A stretch of 64,000 bases of DNA from Micromonospora sp. WMMD882 (GTDB lineage Bacteria; Actinomycetota; Actinomycetes; Mycobacteriales; Micromonosporaceae): assembly GCF_027497255.1 (NCBI RefSeq), contig NZ_CP114903.1, positions 3,720,001 through 3,784,000 on the forward strand. The letters run 5' to 3'. A program made the position numbers and the translations under genes. Positions 34,977-44,558 of this stretch are shown piece by piece (the first letter of the stretch is position 1; each line of letters starts with the position of its first letter). The notes beneath the pieces were generated by a model. That model did not search any database and was not told the DNA's origin. It saw only the letters and a program-made list of their open reading frames with translations.

Positions 34977-37778
34977 TGCCAGTTCCACCGTGCACGGATA
35001 CTTGGACGTGACACCTACACGGGCGGCGACCAGCAGCTCAAGCCAGTCACTGACCATATCAGAACGCCGATTCGCATCGATTTGAGGCGCTATGTGGATT
35101 GGGCCTCATCGCGGCAGAATCCACGCAAGGCCGAGAAAGCGAGAGCGCGGCGGAAAAGTGCCTCGCAGCGCGAACTCCCCAGTCTCGAAGAATATATCGC
35201 TCATCATGTTAAGCAACATAGCGGTGGTCAAGGTTTCAGCCTCGAGGACCTCGGCGTGCTGGTGGCCACACAGCCTCTGCTTCTGGCTTTTGACGGCCTC
35301 GATGAAGTCGCCAACCTGAAAGACCGAGCCCTGGTAAGTGAGGCGATTGTCGGCACTCATGACCGGCTGAGTACCTTCGCTTATGATCTCGTCATCGTAT
35401 CGGCAACTCGTCCAGGAGCGACGACAGCCAGCCTGTGGTCGTCGCAGAGCTTTCCAATTCTCTACCTACAGCGCCTCACCTACGGCCTCCGGTTGCAGTA
35501 TCTGCAGAAATGGAGCTCGGTTGCGCGCTTAACGCATGAATCGGCCGAAAAGCTTCAACGAGTTTTCCTCGACAACCAGCATGTGCCACACATCCGGGAA
35601 CTCGCCTCTTATCCCATGCAGATGGCCATCCTGCTCCATCTGCTGCATCGACGCCAGCTCTTGCCACAGCAGCGTACCGAGTTGTACCGCGAATACCTCA
35701 AGACTTTCCTCGACCGCGAGCAGACCGAAGAGAAAGAACCGCTACTCTCGGAAGAGCGTAAAGTTATCGAAGATATCCATGCTTTTCTCGGCTGGCATCT
35801 TCAATCGCGCGCCGAGGAAGGAATTGGGGCGGGCTCGATCAGCCGGCGGCAAATACAGGAGCTCGTTCACGACCACCTGGAGGGTCGTGAAGGCGGACAA
35901 GAGCTCGCAAAGGCCCTTTTCTCGGCTATCTCGTCGCGGGTGCTATGTCTCGTCGAGCGAGAGACCAATCAGTTTGAATTTGAGGTTCAGTCTCTGCGCG
36001 AATACTTCGCGGCTCTGCACATCTTTGACAACGCCCCACCCAGAGGCCGAGGAAATTCACGTGACGACTGCCTCAATGCGCTTCTTGAGCGGCCATACTG
36101 GTCGAACGTGTGCCGGTTCTTCGTCGGCATGTTCTCAGCCGTGGAAGTCCGTGGCATCCGGCACAATCTGCGCGGATTGAGCACGAAGCAATTATTGCGA
36201 GTACATCCGCTGCTCCGCTCCACGGCGACGCTTCTTCTTGATGACCGAACCTTTCAGGGGCAGCCAGATGAGCCAATCCAGGAGATCGTAGAATTCGTCT
36301 TCGAGGGCCCAGGCGTGGTCCTGGCCGAGGATGGCCTTCTCGAGGCCTCCGGCACCCCGCTCGCCCTCACTGGTGGGGCCGGACGTAAGCAAGCGGTCCG
36401 ACACCTTCAACAAAGACTGTGTGAGGACAATCCGGCACCTCTGCGTATGGTTCTCGCGGACAGCCTTAATCGCCACGCGCAACCGGATGACGGCATTGCC
36501 ACGTGGTGGTGGAACTTGTTCACGCCATCACAGCCATGGCTTGAGACTGCGGCGACGCTAACCGTGCTCGGCGGATTGAACGCGCAACAGACGTCCAAAC
36601 TCGCCGAAGTCCTGCCACGCTTGGATCTTCCGACAGACTGGATCAGCGAACTGCTGGTCAAGGGCGGTTATGACGGGGTGACCGAGAGCGTCCTCAGAGC
36701 CTGCATGGCTGACATCAACGACGGCGCGGCGGAGCTAGTAAGGCCCCCCGAGCCAACGACTCCCCTAGGCCGGCTACTCGAATGTGCGATTGCCTGCAGC
36801 GATCAGGGACCTCAAGAATCGACGCAGAAGATATCTGGCTCAAAAGGTATGAGGACCAAGGCCCGCCGACGCAGCAGGAGCTCCACCAGCACGAATTCCA
36901 TCGCGCTCATCGAGGAGCTACGCCAGAGCCCAGGATCCATTGAAAACTATCGGGGCTGGTACCACCGTCTCGCCAAAGTTGCCAATTTCTGGGGCGATGG
37001 TTGGGTTCTTCGACAAGCAGTAGGGGCAGTTCCGCCCGGTGTTGACCTATCCGCCATCGCAACGGACGAACGCACCGAACACCTTTTGGCCAGTGTCGTC
37101 GAGACTGAGGACCAAGCCCGAGCGCGAAAGGGCGACGTCGCTTGGTGGAGAAACCGTCTGCACACAGCTGAGACGAACATCGACCTGAATTACAGCATAT
37201 TTTCGTTATTGACGGTCGCGCGCTCTAATGTGCTAATCGAACTAGCTGCCGAGCTCAACACGGTGGTCAATCAACTTGAGCCAAAGTATCTGAGGCTGCT
37301 CGAGAAGGCGCTGAAGACGTCCGGACGACGGCTCGGTGGATCAGCGCTGGTCATTCAGGATCAACTTAGACGCAATCTCGTCAACTACTCTCCGCGTTCA
37401 CTCTGGCTACTTCGGCCGATGGTGACTCACAACAGTGTCGAGCAGATAGACAAGAAGCTCGTCGAAAAGTACGGCGAGTTACTGGAAACCAGTGCAGGCG
37501 ACATGCGGTCATTGCTCCGGATAGTAGGCGCCGAAAAGACGGTGAAGATCGATACTCTTCGCGGCACGAGGACCATAGTCCCCACAGGGGGATGGGCCAG
37601 TGATGTCAAGCTCGGCGCTATCGCAGCGTCCAAGGCAGCGGAAATTTTGCGCTCTCCCTATGAATGGCCGGCGGACGTAGTGCAGCGCGCAGTTGAGCAT
37701 TTCGCGGAAAGAATGGCGACCGTCGAGCCGATCTCCTCGCTGGCCGCACGCAATAGCTGGTTCCAGGACACTCCGTAG

Positions 37779-38101
37779 GATCAGCCGGTCGACCCAAATC
37801 GCCCCCTGAAGATGCGGCTCAGTCAAAGACCCCCGTGGTTGTGGCCGTTCGTCGACTTTCTGCTACCGGAACCTGTCTCGATGGACTTTACGGCCAAGTC
37901 ACGCGCACAACTTGCCGCCATCTACCTCCGATCGGTGAGGGTTGGCCAAGAGATAAGCCTGCACAGGTTGCACGCGATGACGGCTGGGTTGAGCTGGGTA
38001 AATGCGTGCCCTGACCTGGGGCTCGGGTCGGGTCTGCCGGAGCGGTTGCAGGTTGGCGGTTGACGCGGGCTCGGCGTCTGCTCAGAGTTGTTGCTCTGGC
38101 A
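37779..38101. other. Intergenic between convergent genes, nothing seen
   Basis: No coding frame with a ribosome site, hairpin or repeat that I can support lies in these 323 bp. Confidence 0.45.
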
Positions 38102-39913
38102 TCAGATAGAATCGCGGCCCTGTTCCCGTTCGCGGCGTACCTTTTCGAGTGCGGCAACGTCAGTTGTGAGATCTGGGCGCCCGACCTGACGGTCCAGATC
38201 AACGACGAGTTCGAGTTCGCTGACCGCCCGGTCGAGGTCTCCTGCCTCCCGATAGATCATCGCCAGGTTGTAACGGGTAATCGCCTCGTCGGCACGCCCG
38301 CCGACCTCTCGCGCGATGGGGAGGGCCTGTTGGTAGTAGGTCAGGGCCTGTTGCGGGTCCCCGAGGTGTTGGTACACGCTGCCGATGTTGTTCAGCGTGG
38401 TTGCTTCACCGGAGCGGTCACCGACCTCTCGCGCGATGGGGAGGGCCTGTTGGTAGTAGGTCAGGGCCTGCTGCGGGTCCCCGAGGCCGTCGTACAAGCC
38501 ACCCATGTTGTTAAGGGTGGTTGCTTCACCTAACCGGTCGCCAACCTTACGCCGGATGGGGAGGGCCTGCTGGTAGTAGGACAGGGCCTGCTGCCGGTTG
38601 CCAAGGCTTTGGTGCACGAGGCCGATGTTGTTAAGGGTGGTTGCTTCGCTCGGTCGGTCGCTAGCCCTCCGCGCGATGGTGAGGGCTTGCTCGTAGTAGG
38701 TGAGGGCCTGCAGTCGGTCCCCAAGCATGTAATACACAACGGCGAGGTTGTTGGTGGCGGTCAAGGTGTCGGGGTGGTCGTCGCCGAGGACGCGCCGCCG
38801 GTCGGTGAGCGTCTGCTCGAACAGCGGGATGGCTCTGCCGAGGTCGCCTGCTGCTTGGTAGGCGCTGGCGAGGTTGTTGGTGGCGGTCAGTGTTTGGGGG
38901 TGGTCGTCGCCGAGGACACGCTGGGCGTTGGTGAGGCTCTGCTCGAACAGCGGAACAGCTCGGCCCAGATCGCCTGCGGAGAGGTACGCGCCAGCGAGGT
39001 TGTTGGCCGTGGTCAAGGTGTCGGGGTGGTCGTCGCCGAGGACGCGCCGCCGGTCGGTGAGCGTCTGCTCGAACAGCGGGATGGCTCTGCCGAGGTCGCC
39101 TGCTGCTTGGTAGGCGCTGGCGAGGTTGTTGGTGGCGGTCAGTGTTTGGGGGTGGTCGTCGCCGAGGACACGCTGGGCGTTGGTGAGGCTCTGCTCGAAC
39201 AGCGGGATGGCTCTGCCGAGGTCGCCTGCTGCTTGGTAGGCGCTGGCGAGGTTGTTGGTGGCGGTCAAGGTGTCGGGGTGGTCGTCGCCGAGGACGCGCC
39301 GCCGGTCGGTGAGCGTCTGCTCGAACAGCGGAACAGCTCGGCCCAGATCGCCTGCGGAGAGGTACGCGCCAGCGAGGTTGTTGGCCGTGGTCAAGGTGTC
39401 GGGGTGGTCGTCGCCGAGGACGCGCCGCCGGTCGGTGAGCGTCCGCTCGAACAGCGGAACAGCTCGGCCCAGATCGCCTGCGGAGAGGTACGCGCCAGCG
39501 AGGTTGTTGGCCGTGGTCAAGGTGTCGGGGTGGTCGTCGCCGAGGACGCGCCGCCGGTCGGTGAGCGTCCGCTCGAACAGCGGAACAGCTCGGCCCAGAT
39601 CGCCTGCGGAGAGGTACGCGCCAGCGAGGTTGTTGGCCGTGGTCAAGGTGTCGGGGTGGTCGTCGCCGAGGACGCGCCGCCGGTCGGTGAGCGTCCGCTC
39701 GAACAGCGGAACAGCTCGGCCCAGATCGCCTGCGGATCGGTACGCGCCAGCGAGGTTGTTGGCCGTGGTCAAGGTGTCGGGGTGGTCGTCGCCGAGGACG
39801 CGCCGCCGGTCGGTGACCGTCTGCTCGAATACCAGAATCGCTCTTGCAACGGCACCAATGTGCGGGTACGCGCCGGCAACACCTTCCGCCACGCCGTAGC
39901 TATCCCTCGTCAT
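38102..39913 (-). CDS. Tetratricopeptide-repeat protein with near-identical repeats
   Basis: A 603-aa soluble protein made almost wholly of TPRs. After ~24 residues come nine 42-aa kinesin-light-chain-type units (consensus centre VLGDDHPDTLTTANNLAGAY), then four or five 40-aa units (ATTLNNIGSVYQHLGD type) and a short charged end. Its ATG lies within the 3' end of the upstream XRE gene (14-nt overlap), so the two are co-translated. Actinobacterial STAND regulators often combine HTH, NTPase and such TPRs; here the HTH is separate and the NTPase is absent. Confidence 0.9.
   Translation of the reverse strand: MTRDSYGVAEGVAGAYPHIGAVARAILVFEQTVTDRRRVLGDDHPDTLTTANNLAGAYRSAGDLGRAVPLFERTLTDRRRVLGDDHPDTLTTANNLAGAYLSAGDLGRAVPLFERTLTDRRRVLGDDHPDTLTTANNLAGAYLSAGDLGRAVPLFERTLTDRRRVLGDDHPDTLTTANNLAGAYLSAGDLGRAVPLFEQTLTDRRRVLGDDHPDTLTATNNLASAYQAAGDLGRAIPLFEQSLTNAQRVLGDDHPQTLTATNNLASAYQAAGDLGRAIPLFEQTLTDRRRVLGDDHPDTLTTANNLAGAYLSAGDLGRAVPLFEQSLTNAQRVLGDDHPQTLTATNNLASAYQAAGDLGRAIPLFEQTLTDRRRVLGDDHPDTLTATNNLAVVYYMLGDRLQALTYYEQALTIARRASDRPSEATTLNNIGLVHQSLGNRQQALSYYQQALPIRRKVGDRLGEATTLNNMGGLYDGLGDPQQALTYYQQALPIAREVGDRSGEATTLNNIGSVYQHLGDPQQALTYYQQALPIAREVGGRADEAITRYNLAMIYREAGDLDRAVSELELVVDLDRQVGRPDLTTDVAALEKVRREREQGRDSI
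38708..39841. repeat. Nine 126-bp coding repeats
   Basis: Nine tandem 126-bp units encode the 42-aa TPRs. Several adjacent units are identical or differ by one or two bases over their full length (for example around 39310-39735), showing recent expansion or gene conversion. Confidence 0.92.
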
Positions 39914-40379
39914 CTGAAGGCCCCTCTTCCTGAAGATCTCGAATCAACCGCAACGCAACTGAGGGCGGCGCAAGGAATCGAGGAGTTTGCGTCGCCTGAT
40001 CCCAGATGATCTCTACCCGTTCGTCGACCTGATAGGTCGATGACGAGGGTGGATGTCGGTCGCGAGCGGACGGGGGGACAGCGCCAGTTGGCTTGACAAG
40101 GCGCGGAGGACCTTGTTCATCGGCTAGTGGCGGAAGTGGGTCTTCGGTGCTGCGGACGCATAGCCAGAGGCGCTTGAAGGAGTCAAGATCACCTTCGAGA
40201 TGCAGAACGATCTTCTCGAGAACCTTCCACGAGCACCGGCGGGATCCGGACAGCGCCTGGGCCACGGTGGTGTGGCTATACGCAATCGCTCGAGCGATGT
40301 CTCGGGTACTGGGTTCTCCGGCACGACGATGAAGTTGTCGCAGCGCCGCCGATAACTCCGCCCGGGGGTCGTTCGACAC
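39900..40379 (-). CDS. XRE-like helix-turn-helix protein coupled to the TPR gene
   Basis: A 159-aa protein with an HTH (PSTRDIARAIAYSHTTVAQA, about residues 22-41) and a C-terminal part lacking a known domain. GTG 40379 has AGGAGG 6 nt upstream, so I prefer it to a start at 40583. The overlap with the TPR gene suggests the two proteins act together, perhaps as a split regulator. Confidence 0.75.
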   Translation of the reverse strand: MSNDPRAELSAALRQLHRRAGEPSTRDIARAIAYSHTTVAQALSGSRRCSWKVLEKIVLHLEGDLDSFKRLWLCVRSTEDPLPPLADEQGPPRLVKPTGAVPPSARDRHPPSSSTYQVDERVEIIWDQATQTPRFLAPPSVALRLIRDLQEEGPSDDEG

Positions 40380-40537
40380 CGTTCGCCTCCTGGCGCGAGG
40401 TGGAACATTTTGTAAACTCCGTAGCCTACATCGTGGTCTCTCGTGGCTCATCGCTGGACCTCGTAACACCCTCTGGCGCCGGAAGTCACCTCGTCCAAAG
40501 CTTGATGCATCGGTCGGAGTGATGAAGGAGTTAAGCG

Positions 40538-40732
40538 TTGAACCACCTGGTGTCTGGGCCCTGGACCTTGATCCAGATTGCAATGATCATGGGCGGTGTC
40601 GTCGCTCTCGGCGCACTACTCGTCTGGCTGGCCGGTCTCATGTTGGCGCTCAGGGGCAGCGAGCCAACGGATCGCCCCCAGATTCTGCGGGCGTACGCGG
40701 TCTGTCGCCTGCCGTGCGTCAGGTTCGGCTAG
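40538..40732 (+). CDS. Small single-pass membrane protein
   Basis: A 64-aa protein with one transmembrane helix (about residues 15-38, MIMGGVVALGALLVWLAGLM) and a short basic tail. TTG 40538 follows GAAGGAG, which supports expression. No family is recognised. It is divergent from the HTH-TPR operon. Confidence 0.55.
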   Translation: MNHLVSGPWTLIQIAMIMGGVVALGALLVWLAGLMLALRGSEPTDRPQILRAYAVCRLPCVRFG

Positions 40733-40970
40733 ATATGCAAGTTGAGCGCTTACGCGACCGGCCCGCGCCCGAGTTGCCTCCGGCTGGTCAATAACCCGGT
40801 CCGGCTGCTGCTGGCCCAGCAGTCGCGGCGGCTGGAGGTGGCACGACCCATGAATACGAAGATGCCCCAGGCGCTCTGTCCTGGGGCATCGACTTCAACG
40901 ATCGAGCACGAAACACGATTTCACAATTAGTGATCGACCCGCTACGTAACGCTCTTGCAGTTCTGTGACG

Positions 40971-41043
40971 TGCCCCCGGCAGGATTCGAACCTGCGACAC
41001 ACGGTTTAGGAAACCGATGCTCTATCCCCTGAGCTACGAGGGC
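40971..41043 (-). tRNA. tRNA-Arg (anticodon CCT)
   Basis: The reverse complement folds as a tRNA: acceptor GCCCTCG pairs with CGGGGGC, D-arm TAGCTCAGGGGATAGAGC, anticodon loop TTCCTAA (CCT reads AGG, Arg), and T-arm GCAGGTTCGAATCCTGC. No CCA is encoded. It lies at the right edge of the accessory region and is a typical integration target. Confidence 0.95.
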
Positions 41044-41298
41044 GCGAGTGCCCAGTCTAGCGACCTGGGCGTTCACCCGGGGTGGCAGGGCGTGGCCCCC
41101 GTCGACCCGTGCTCCCCCACGCCGTCTGGACCCTTGTCCGCCCAGCCCAGAGCACATCACAACCCCCGACGAGGGTTCCGGGGCGTCGGTGCCCGGTGTC
41201 GTGGGTCCGGGTACGTCGGCGCGCCGCCGACCCGGCGCGGGGGCCACGGGAGCAGCCCCGGGCGGCGGGTCGACGGCGCGTCTGTGACGGGGGTGGGG

Positions 41299-41994
41299 TC
41301 ACTTGCCCTTCGCGGGGTAGGCGGCGTCCACCTCCACCTCGACCAGCCAGCCGGCGACCGGCAGGTTCTCGATCTCCAGCGCGAACCGCGACGGCCGGGC
41401 GGGGTTGACCACCATCGGCGGGGCCGGGGCGGCCGACCCGAGCGGCACGGGCACCGGCTTGCCGGTCGACAGGCTGGTGTTGGCGAAGAACTGGCGGTAC
41501 GCCCGGTTCCAGCCGTTGAAGTCCATCCGCTCCTGGCCGTCGGGGTTCTGGAGGAACACCCGCATGCTGATGACGTCCTGGTAGGTCAGGCCCGCGCGGG
41601 CGAGGTTCTCCCCGATCCGGCGCAGCACGTTGATGCCCTGCGCCTCGGTGACGGTCACGCCGGGCGGCAGCACGCCGCCGGGGAACACGTCGGTGTCGAT
41701 GTAACGCGCCTCCGACCCGGCCGGCGCTGCCGGGTTGAGGGCGGCCGGGCCGAGCCCGCTGCTCTTGTAGAGGGCGGTGCCCTTGCCGATGGCCACGCCG
41801 TCGGCGATCGAGGGGTTGTCCTGTCCGGCGGGGAGCACGGTGACGGTGGTGCCGGGCCGGGGCGGGAACAGCCCTCCGGCGACGGCGCCGGTGGGGACGG
41901 CGAGGAGGACGGCGGCGGCGGGGACGAGGATGGCGCTTCGGCGCACGGTGGGGACCTTTCTGCGGGGCCGGCCGGGGGTGGCGGGCGTGCTCAT
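41299..41994 (-). CDS. Exported RidA-family protein
   Basis: A 231-aa protein with an N-terminal signal (RRSAILVPAAAVLLAVPTGAVAG) followed by a RidA/YjgF-type domain (RIGENLARAGLTYQDVISMR..., VEVEVDAAYP). RidA proteins hydrolyse reactive enamine/imine intermediates. Export is unusual for the family. Its ATG overlaps the stop of the amine oxidase gene (ATGA), so it may detoxify imines released by that exported oxidase. Confidence 0.82.
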   Translation of the reverse strand: MSTPATPGRPRRKVPTVRRSAILVPAAAVLLAVPTGAVAGGLFPPRPGTTVTVLPAGQDNPSIADGVAIGKGTALYKSSGLGPAALNPAAPAGSEARYIDTDVFPGGVLPPGVTVTEAQGINVLRRIGENLARAGLTYQDVISMRVFLQNPDGQERMDFNGWNRAYRQFFANTSLSTGKPVPVPLGSAAPAPPMVVNPARPSRFALEIENLPVAGWLVEVEVDAAYPAKGK

Positions 41995-43604
41995 GCGGCC
42001 GTGACGCGGGCGTGCAGGGACTCGACGGCGGCGCGGGCGGAGACCATCGCGCCGTGCTGCCAGGCGATGGCGTGGCTGAGGTGATCGCCGGCGAAGTAGA
42101 CGTTGCCGGTCGGCTCCAGGAGGCTGCGGTACGCGGCGCCGGTCTGCCCACCGGTGGCGCTGGGCCAGCCGACCCACGCCCCCTCGGAGAACCTCGTGGA
42201 GGCCCAGTCCCGGGAGTAGGAGGCGGTGATCCCCTCGCCGTACACGTCGCCGAAGATCTTCTTGCCCTGCCGTACCGCCTCGGCCAGTCGCTCCGCCGGG
42301 GTCAGGTTGCCGTAGAAGTTCGCGTTCCCGCCGGTGTTGTAGTAGCCGATCATGGTGCCGCGCCTGCCGTTGTAGCCGTACGACGGGTGCCACATGTTCC
42401 CGAGGTTGGTGTTGGCGTTCGTGATGCCGCCGTAGATGCGGAAGTCCTCCTCCCACCACCGGCGGTCGTACTCGATGCCGATCTTGCCGGCGTTGGTGAC
42501 GCTCACCGACCCGAGGGCGGTGACGATCTCCGTGGGCAGGTTGGAACTGATCTTCGCGGCGATGTGCGGCGGAATGGTGTTGATGGCGAAGTCGGCGACC
42601 ACCTTCTTGGGACCGCCCGGGGTGGTGTGGACGACCTCGACGCCCGAGGGCGTGTTGCGGTACTCGACGATCTCGGCGTTGTAGCGGATCCGGCGGGCGC
42701 CGATCGCCGCGGCGAAGGCGTAGGCGATCTTGTCCATCCCGCCGACCGGCTGGTACATCATCATCGCCTGGTCGAAGCCCATCTCGAACGAGAAGTAGTT
42801 GCCCACGGTCGAGGCGAGCAGGTCGGACATCGCGTACGGCGGGATGGTGGTGCCCGACTCCAGGCCGGCGCCCGGCTGCGTGGCGTAGCCGCGCCGCCCG
42901 CCGCCGGCGTACCGGAAGCTGGCCGCCGGGTCGCCGTCGACGCGGGACCCGATGGCGCCGAAGCTGCGCAGGTAGGCCAGGAGGCGCTCCTTGTCCTCGG
43001 CGGTGAGGTACTGGTCGAGCGAGCCCTGGTCGGTCGCCTTCGCGAGCAGCTCGGCCGTGTACCCGTAGGCGTCCGCCTTGGCGGCCCGGTGCCGGACCGG
43101 GACGCCGTTGAGGGCGCCCGGCACGTTCTCGCGGTAGAGGAAGGCGTCGGCGTTCTGGTTGGTGAAGACCTCGATCGGGACGCCGAGTTCCCGGCAGTAG
43201 TCGATCGTCACGTGCATCTGCGGGATGCGGCCGGGGCCGGCGTTCATGTACTGGCCCTTGGAGAAGGTCGCCCGCTGGGTCTGCCCCTTGAGGTCGGTGC
43301 TGGTGTCTCCGCCCCGGACGGTCCGGTTACGGCCGCCGGGCCGGTCGCGTCCCTCCAGGACGGTGACGTCGTACCCGCCCTTGAGTAGTTCGTAGGCGGC
43401 GGTGAGACCGGCGATGCCACCGCCCAGCACGACGACCGTCTTGCGGCCGTGCCGGCGGAGGTCGTTCCTGCTCGGTGGTGTGAACGGTGGTGTCTCCGCG
43501 GCGTGGGCGCTGGTCAGGCCGAGCGCGCCCATGCTGTGCAGCATGACGCCGGCGCCACCGGCGATACCGACGCGACGGAGAAAGTCCCTGCGGGTCTGGC
43601 TCAT
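41991..43604 (-). CDS. Tat-exported flavin amine oxidase
   Basis: A 537-aa FAD enzyme of the amine oxidase / L-amino-acid oxidase group. The N-terminus has a twin-arginine signal (RRDFLRRVGIAGGAG). The FAD dinucleotide-binding motif VVVLGGGIAGLTAAYEL with ERxGGR-like GRDRPGGRNRT follows, and the C-terminal NVYFAGDHLSHAIAWQHGA closes the FAD fold. It should oxidise an amine or amino acid outside the cytoplasm, giving an imine and peroxide. Coupled to the RidA-like gene. Confidence 0.9.
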   Translation of the reverse strand: MSQTRRDFLRRVGIAGGAGVMLHSMGALGLTSAHAAETPPFTPPSRNDLRRHGRKTVVVLGGGIAGLTAAYELLKGGYDVTVLEGRDRPGGRNRTVRGGDTSTDLKGQTQRATFSKGQYMNAGPGRIPQMHVTIDYCRELGVPIEVFTNQNADAFLYRENVPGALNGVPVRHRAAKADAYGYTAELLAKATDQGSLDQYLTAEDKERLLAYLRSFGAIGSRVDGDPAASFRYAGGGRRGYATQPGAGLESGTTIPPYAMSDLLASTVGNYFSFEMGFDQAMMMYQPVGGMDKIAYAFAAAIGARRIRYNAEIVEYRNTPSGVEVVHTTPGGPKKVVADFAINTIPPHIAAKISSNLPTEIVTALGSVSVTNAGKIGIEYDRRWWEEDFRIYGGITNANTNLGNMWHPSYGYNGRRGTMIGYYNTGGNANFYGNLTPAERLAEAVRQGKKIFGDVYGEGITASYSRDWASTRFSEGAWVGWPSATGGQTGAAYRSLLEPTGNVYFAGDHLSHAIAWQHGAMVSARAAVESLHARVTAA

Positions 43605-43774
43605 CGGGCCTCCGGGTGTGGGGTGGTCACCCGGACGCTAGGAAGACTTCGTTAAGGCGGCGGATCGTCCCGGGGTCGGCGGCGTCACGTACCCGCTGGT
43701 AGATCGCCTAGCCGGTTACGACGCTCACGCGACGCCCACCGGAGTGAGCCGTGGTGGCGTTAGACTCGCCGGCC

Positions 43775-44332
43775 ATGGGATCGCTCGTCTTCAGCCTCAA
43801 CCTCACCCTGGACGGTTGTGTCGACCACCAGGAGGGGATCGTCGATGACGAGACGCATGCCCTCTTCACCCGTCTCATGGACGAGAGCGGGGCGATGCTG
43901 TGGGGTCGCGTCACCTACGAGATGATGGAGAGCTACTGGCCGGCCGTCGCCCGCGGCGACGTGGAGGCGCCGCCGGCCGTGCGCGACTGGGCGGTCAAGC
44001 TGGACGCCAAACCCAAGTACGTGGTGTCGTCGACGCGCCGGGACTTCCCGTGGACCAACAGCCACCACGTCGCCGGTGAGCTGCGGGAGGGCGTGCAGAA
44101 ACTCAAGGACGCGACCCCGGCCGGGGTCCTCCTCGGCAGCGGCCGGCTCGCCACCGAGCTCGACCGGCTGGACCTGATCGACGAGTACCGGCTGCTCGTC
44201 CATCCGCGGATCGCCGGCCACGGTCCGACGCTGCACCAGGACGGGCTGCCCGGTACGCGCCGGCTCGACCTGCTCTCGGCGCAGCCGCTCCGCAACGGCG
44301 TGGTGGCCCTGCACTACCGCCGCGCGCGCTGA
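43775..44332 (+). CDS. RibD C-terminal/dihydrofolate reductase-like protein
   Basis: A 185-aa DHFR-fold reductase of the RibD-C type (FSLNLTLDGCVDH, MLWGRVTYEMM, VLLGSGRLATELDRLDLIDE, HPRIAGHGPTL). Substrate unknown; such proteins use NADPH. The ATG at 43775 is 8 nt after TAGACT, so the transcript may be leaderless; a GTG at 43751 adds eight residues. Confidence 0.85.
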   Translation: MGSLVFSLNLTLDGCVDHQEGIVDDETHALFTRLMDESGAMLWGRVTYEMMESYWPAVARGDVEAPPAVRDWAVKLDAKPKYVVSSTRRDFPWTNSHHVAGELREGVQKLKDATPAGVLLGSGRLATELDRLDLIDEYRLLVHPRIAGHGPTLHQDGLPGTRRLDLLSAQPLRNGVVALHYRRAR

Positions 44333-44558
44333 GTCACCTGCTCCGGGCCGATCCGCGTGGCGGTCGCCTCCGGCACCGGCTCATTGTCCGCGTTACCCGG
44401 GCGGCGGGAAAGTCAACCCGGCGCGCCCTTCCGGATACGTTTGGCGTGGACGCTGCCGATCGGTACGGTCGCATATCTTCTCAGTGTTTGGGTTGTCCGC
44501 TCGGACCGGAGGGTTTCGCCATGCTGGACGGCATTGTGTCGGTGAGGGGAATGGGCTC

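Larger units (their letters stand above)
32982..37778 (+). pseudogene. HNH nuclease-NACHT NTPase gene interrupted by an ISAs1 element
   Basis: Removing the insertion and one target repeat joins 32982-33635 to 34977-37778 in frame, giving 1,151 aa. Residues ~10-90 are an HNH module (CAFPQC, GEEAHIRS, LILLCPVHHTMVD); then a NACHT-type STAND NTPase with Walker A GGPGAGKST near residue 210 and, after the insertion, Walker B LLLAFDGLDEVAN and sensor SATRPG; the ~650-residue C-terminus would be the sensing part. Nuclease-NACHT fusions are antiphage proteins. The insertion falls just after Walker A, so the allele is presumably inactive. Confidence 0.82.

Noticed and set aside
38609..40009. 466-aa plus-strand frame with repeats opposite the TPR gene
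   Set aside because: It mirrors the TPR repeats in antisense; the TPR frame has clear TPR consensus and an upstream coupled gene.
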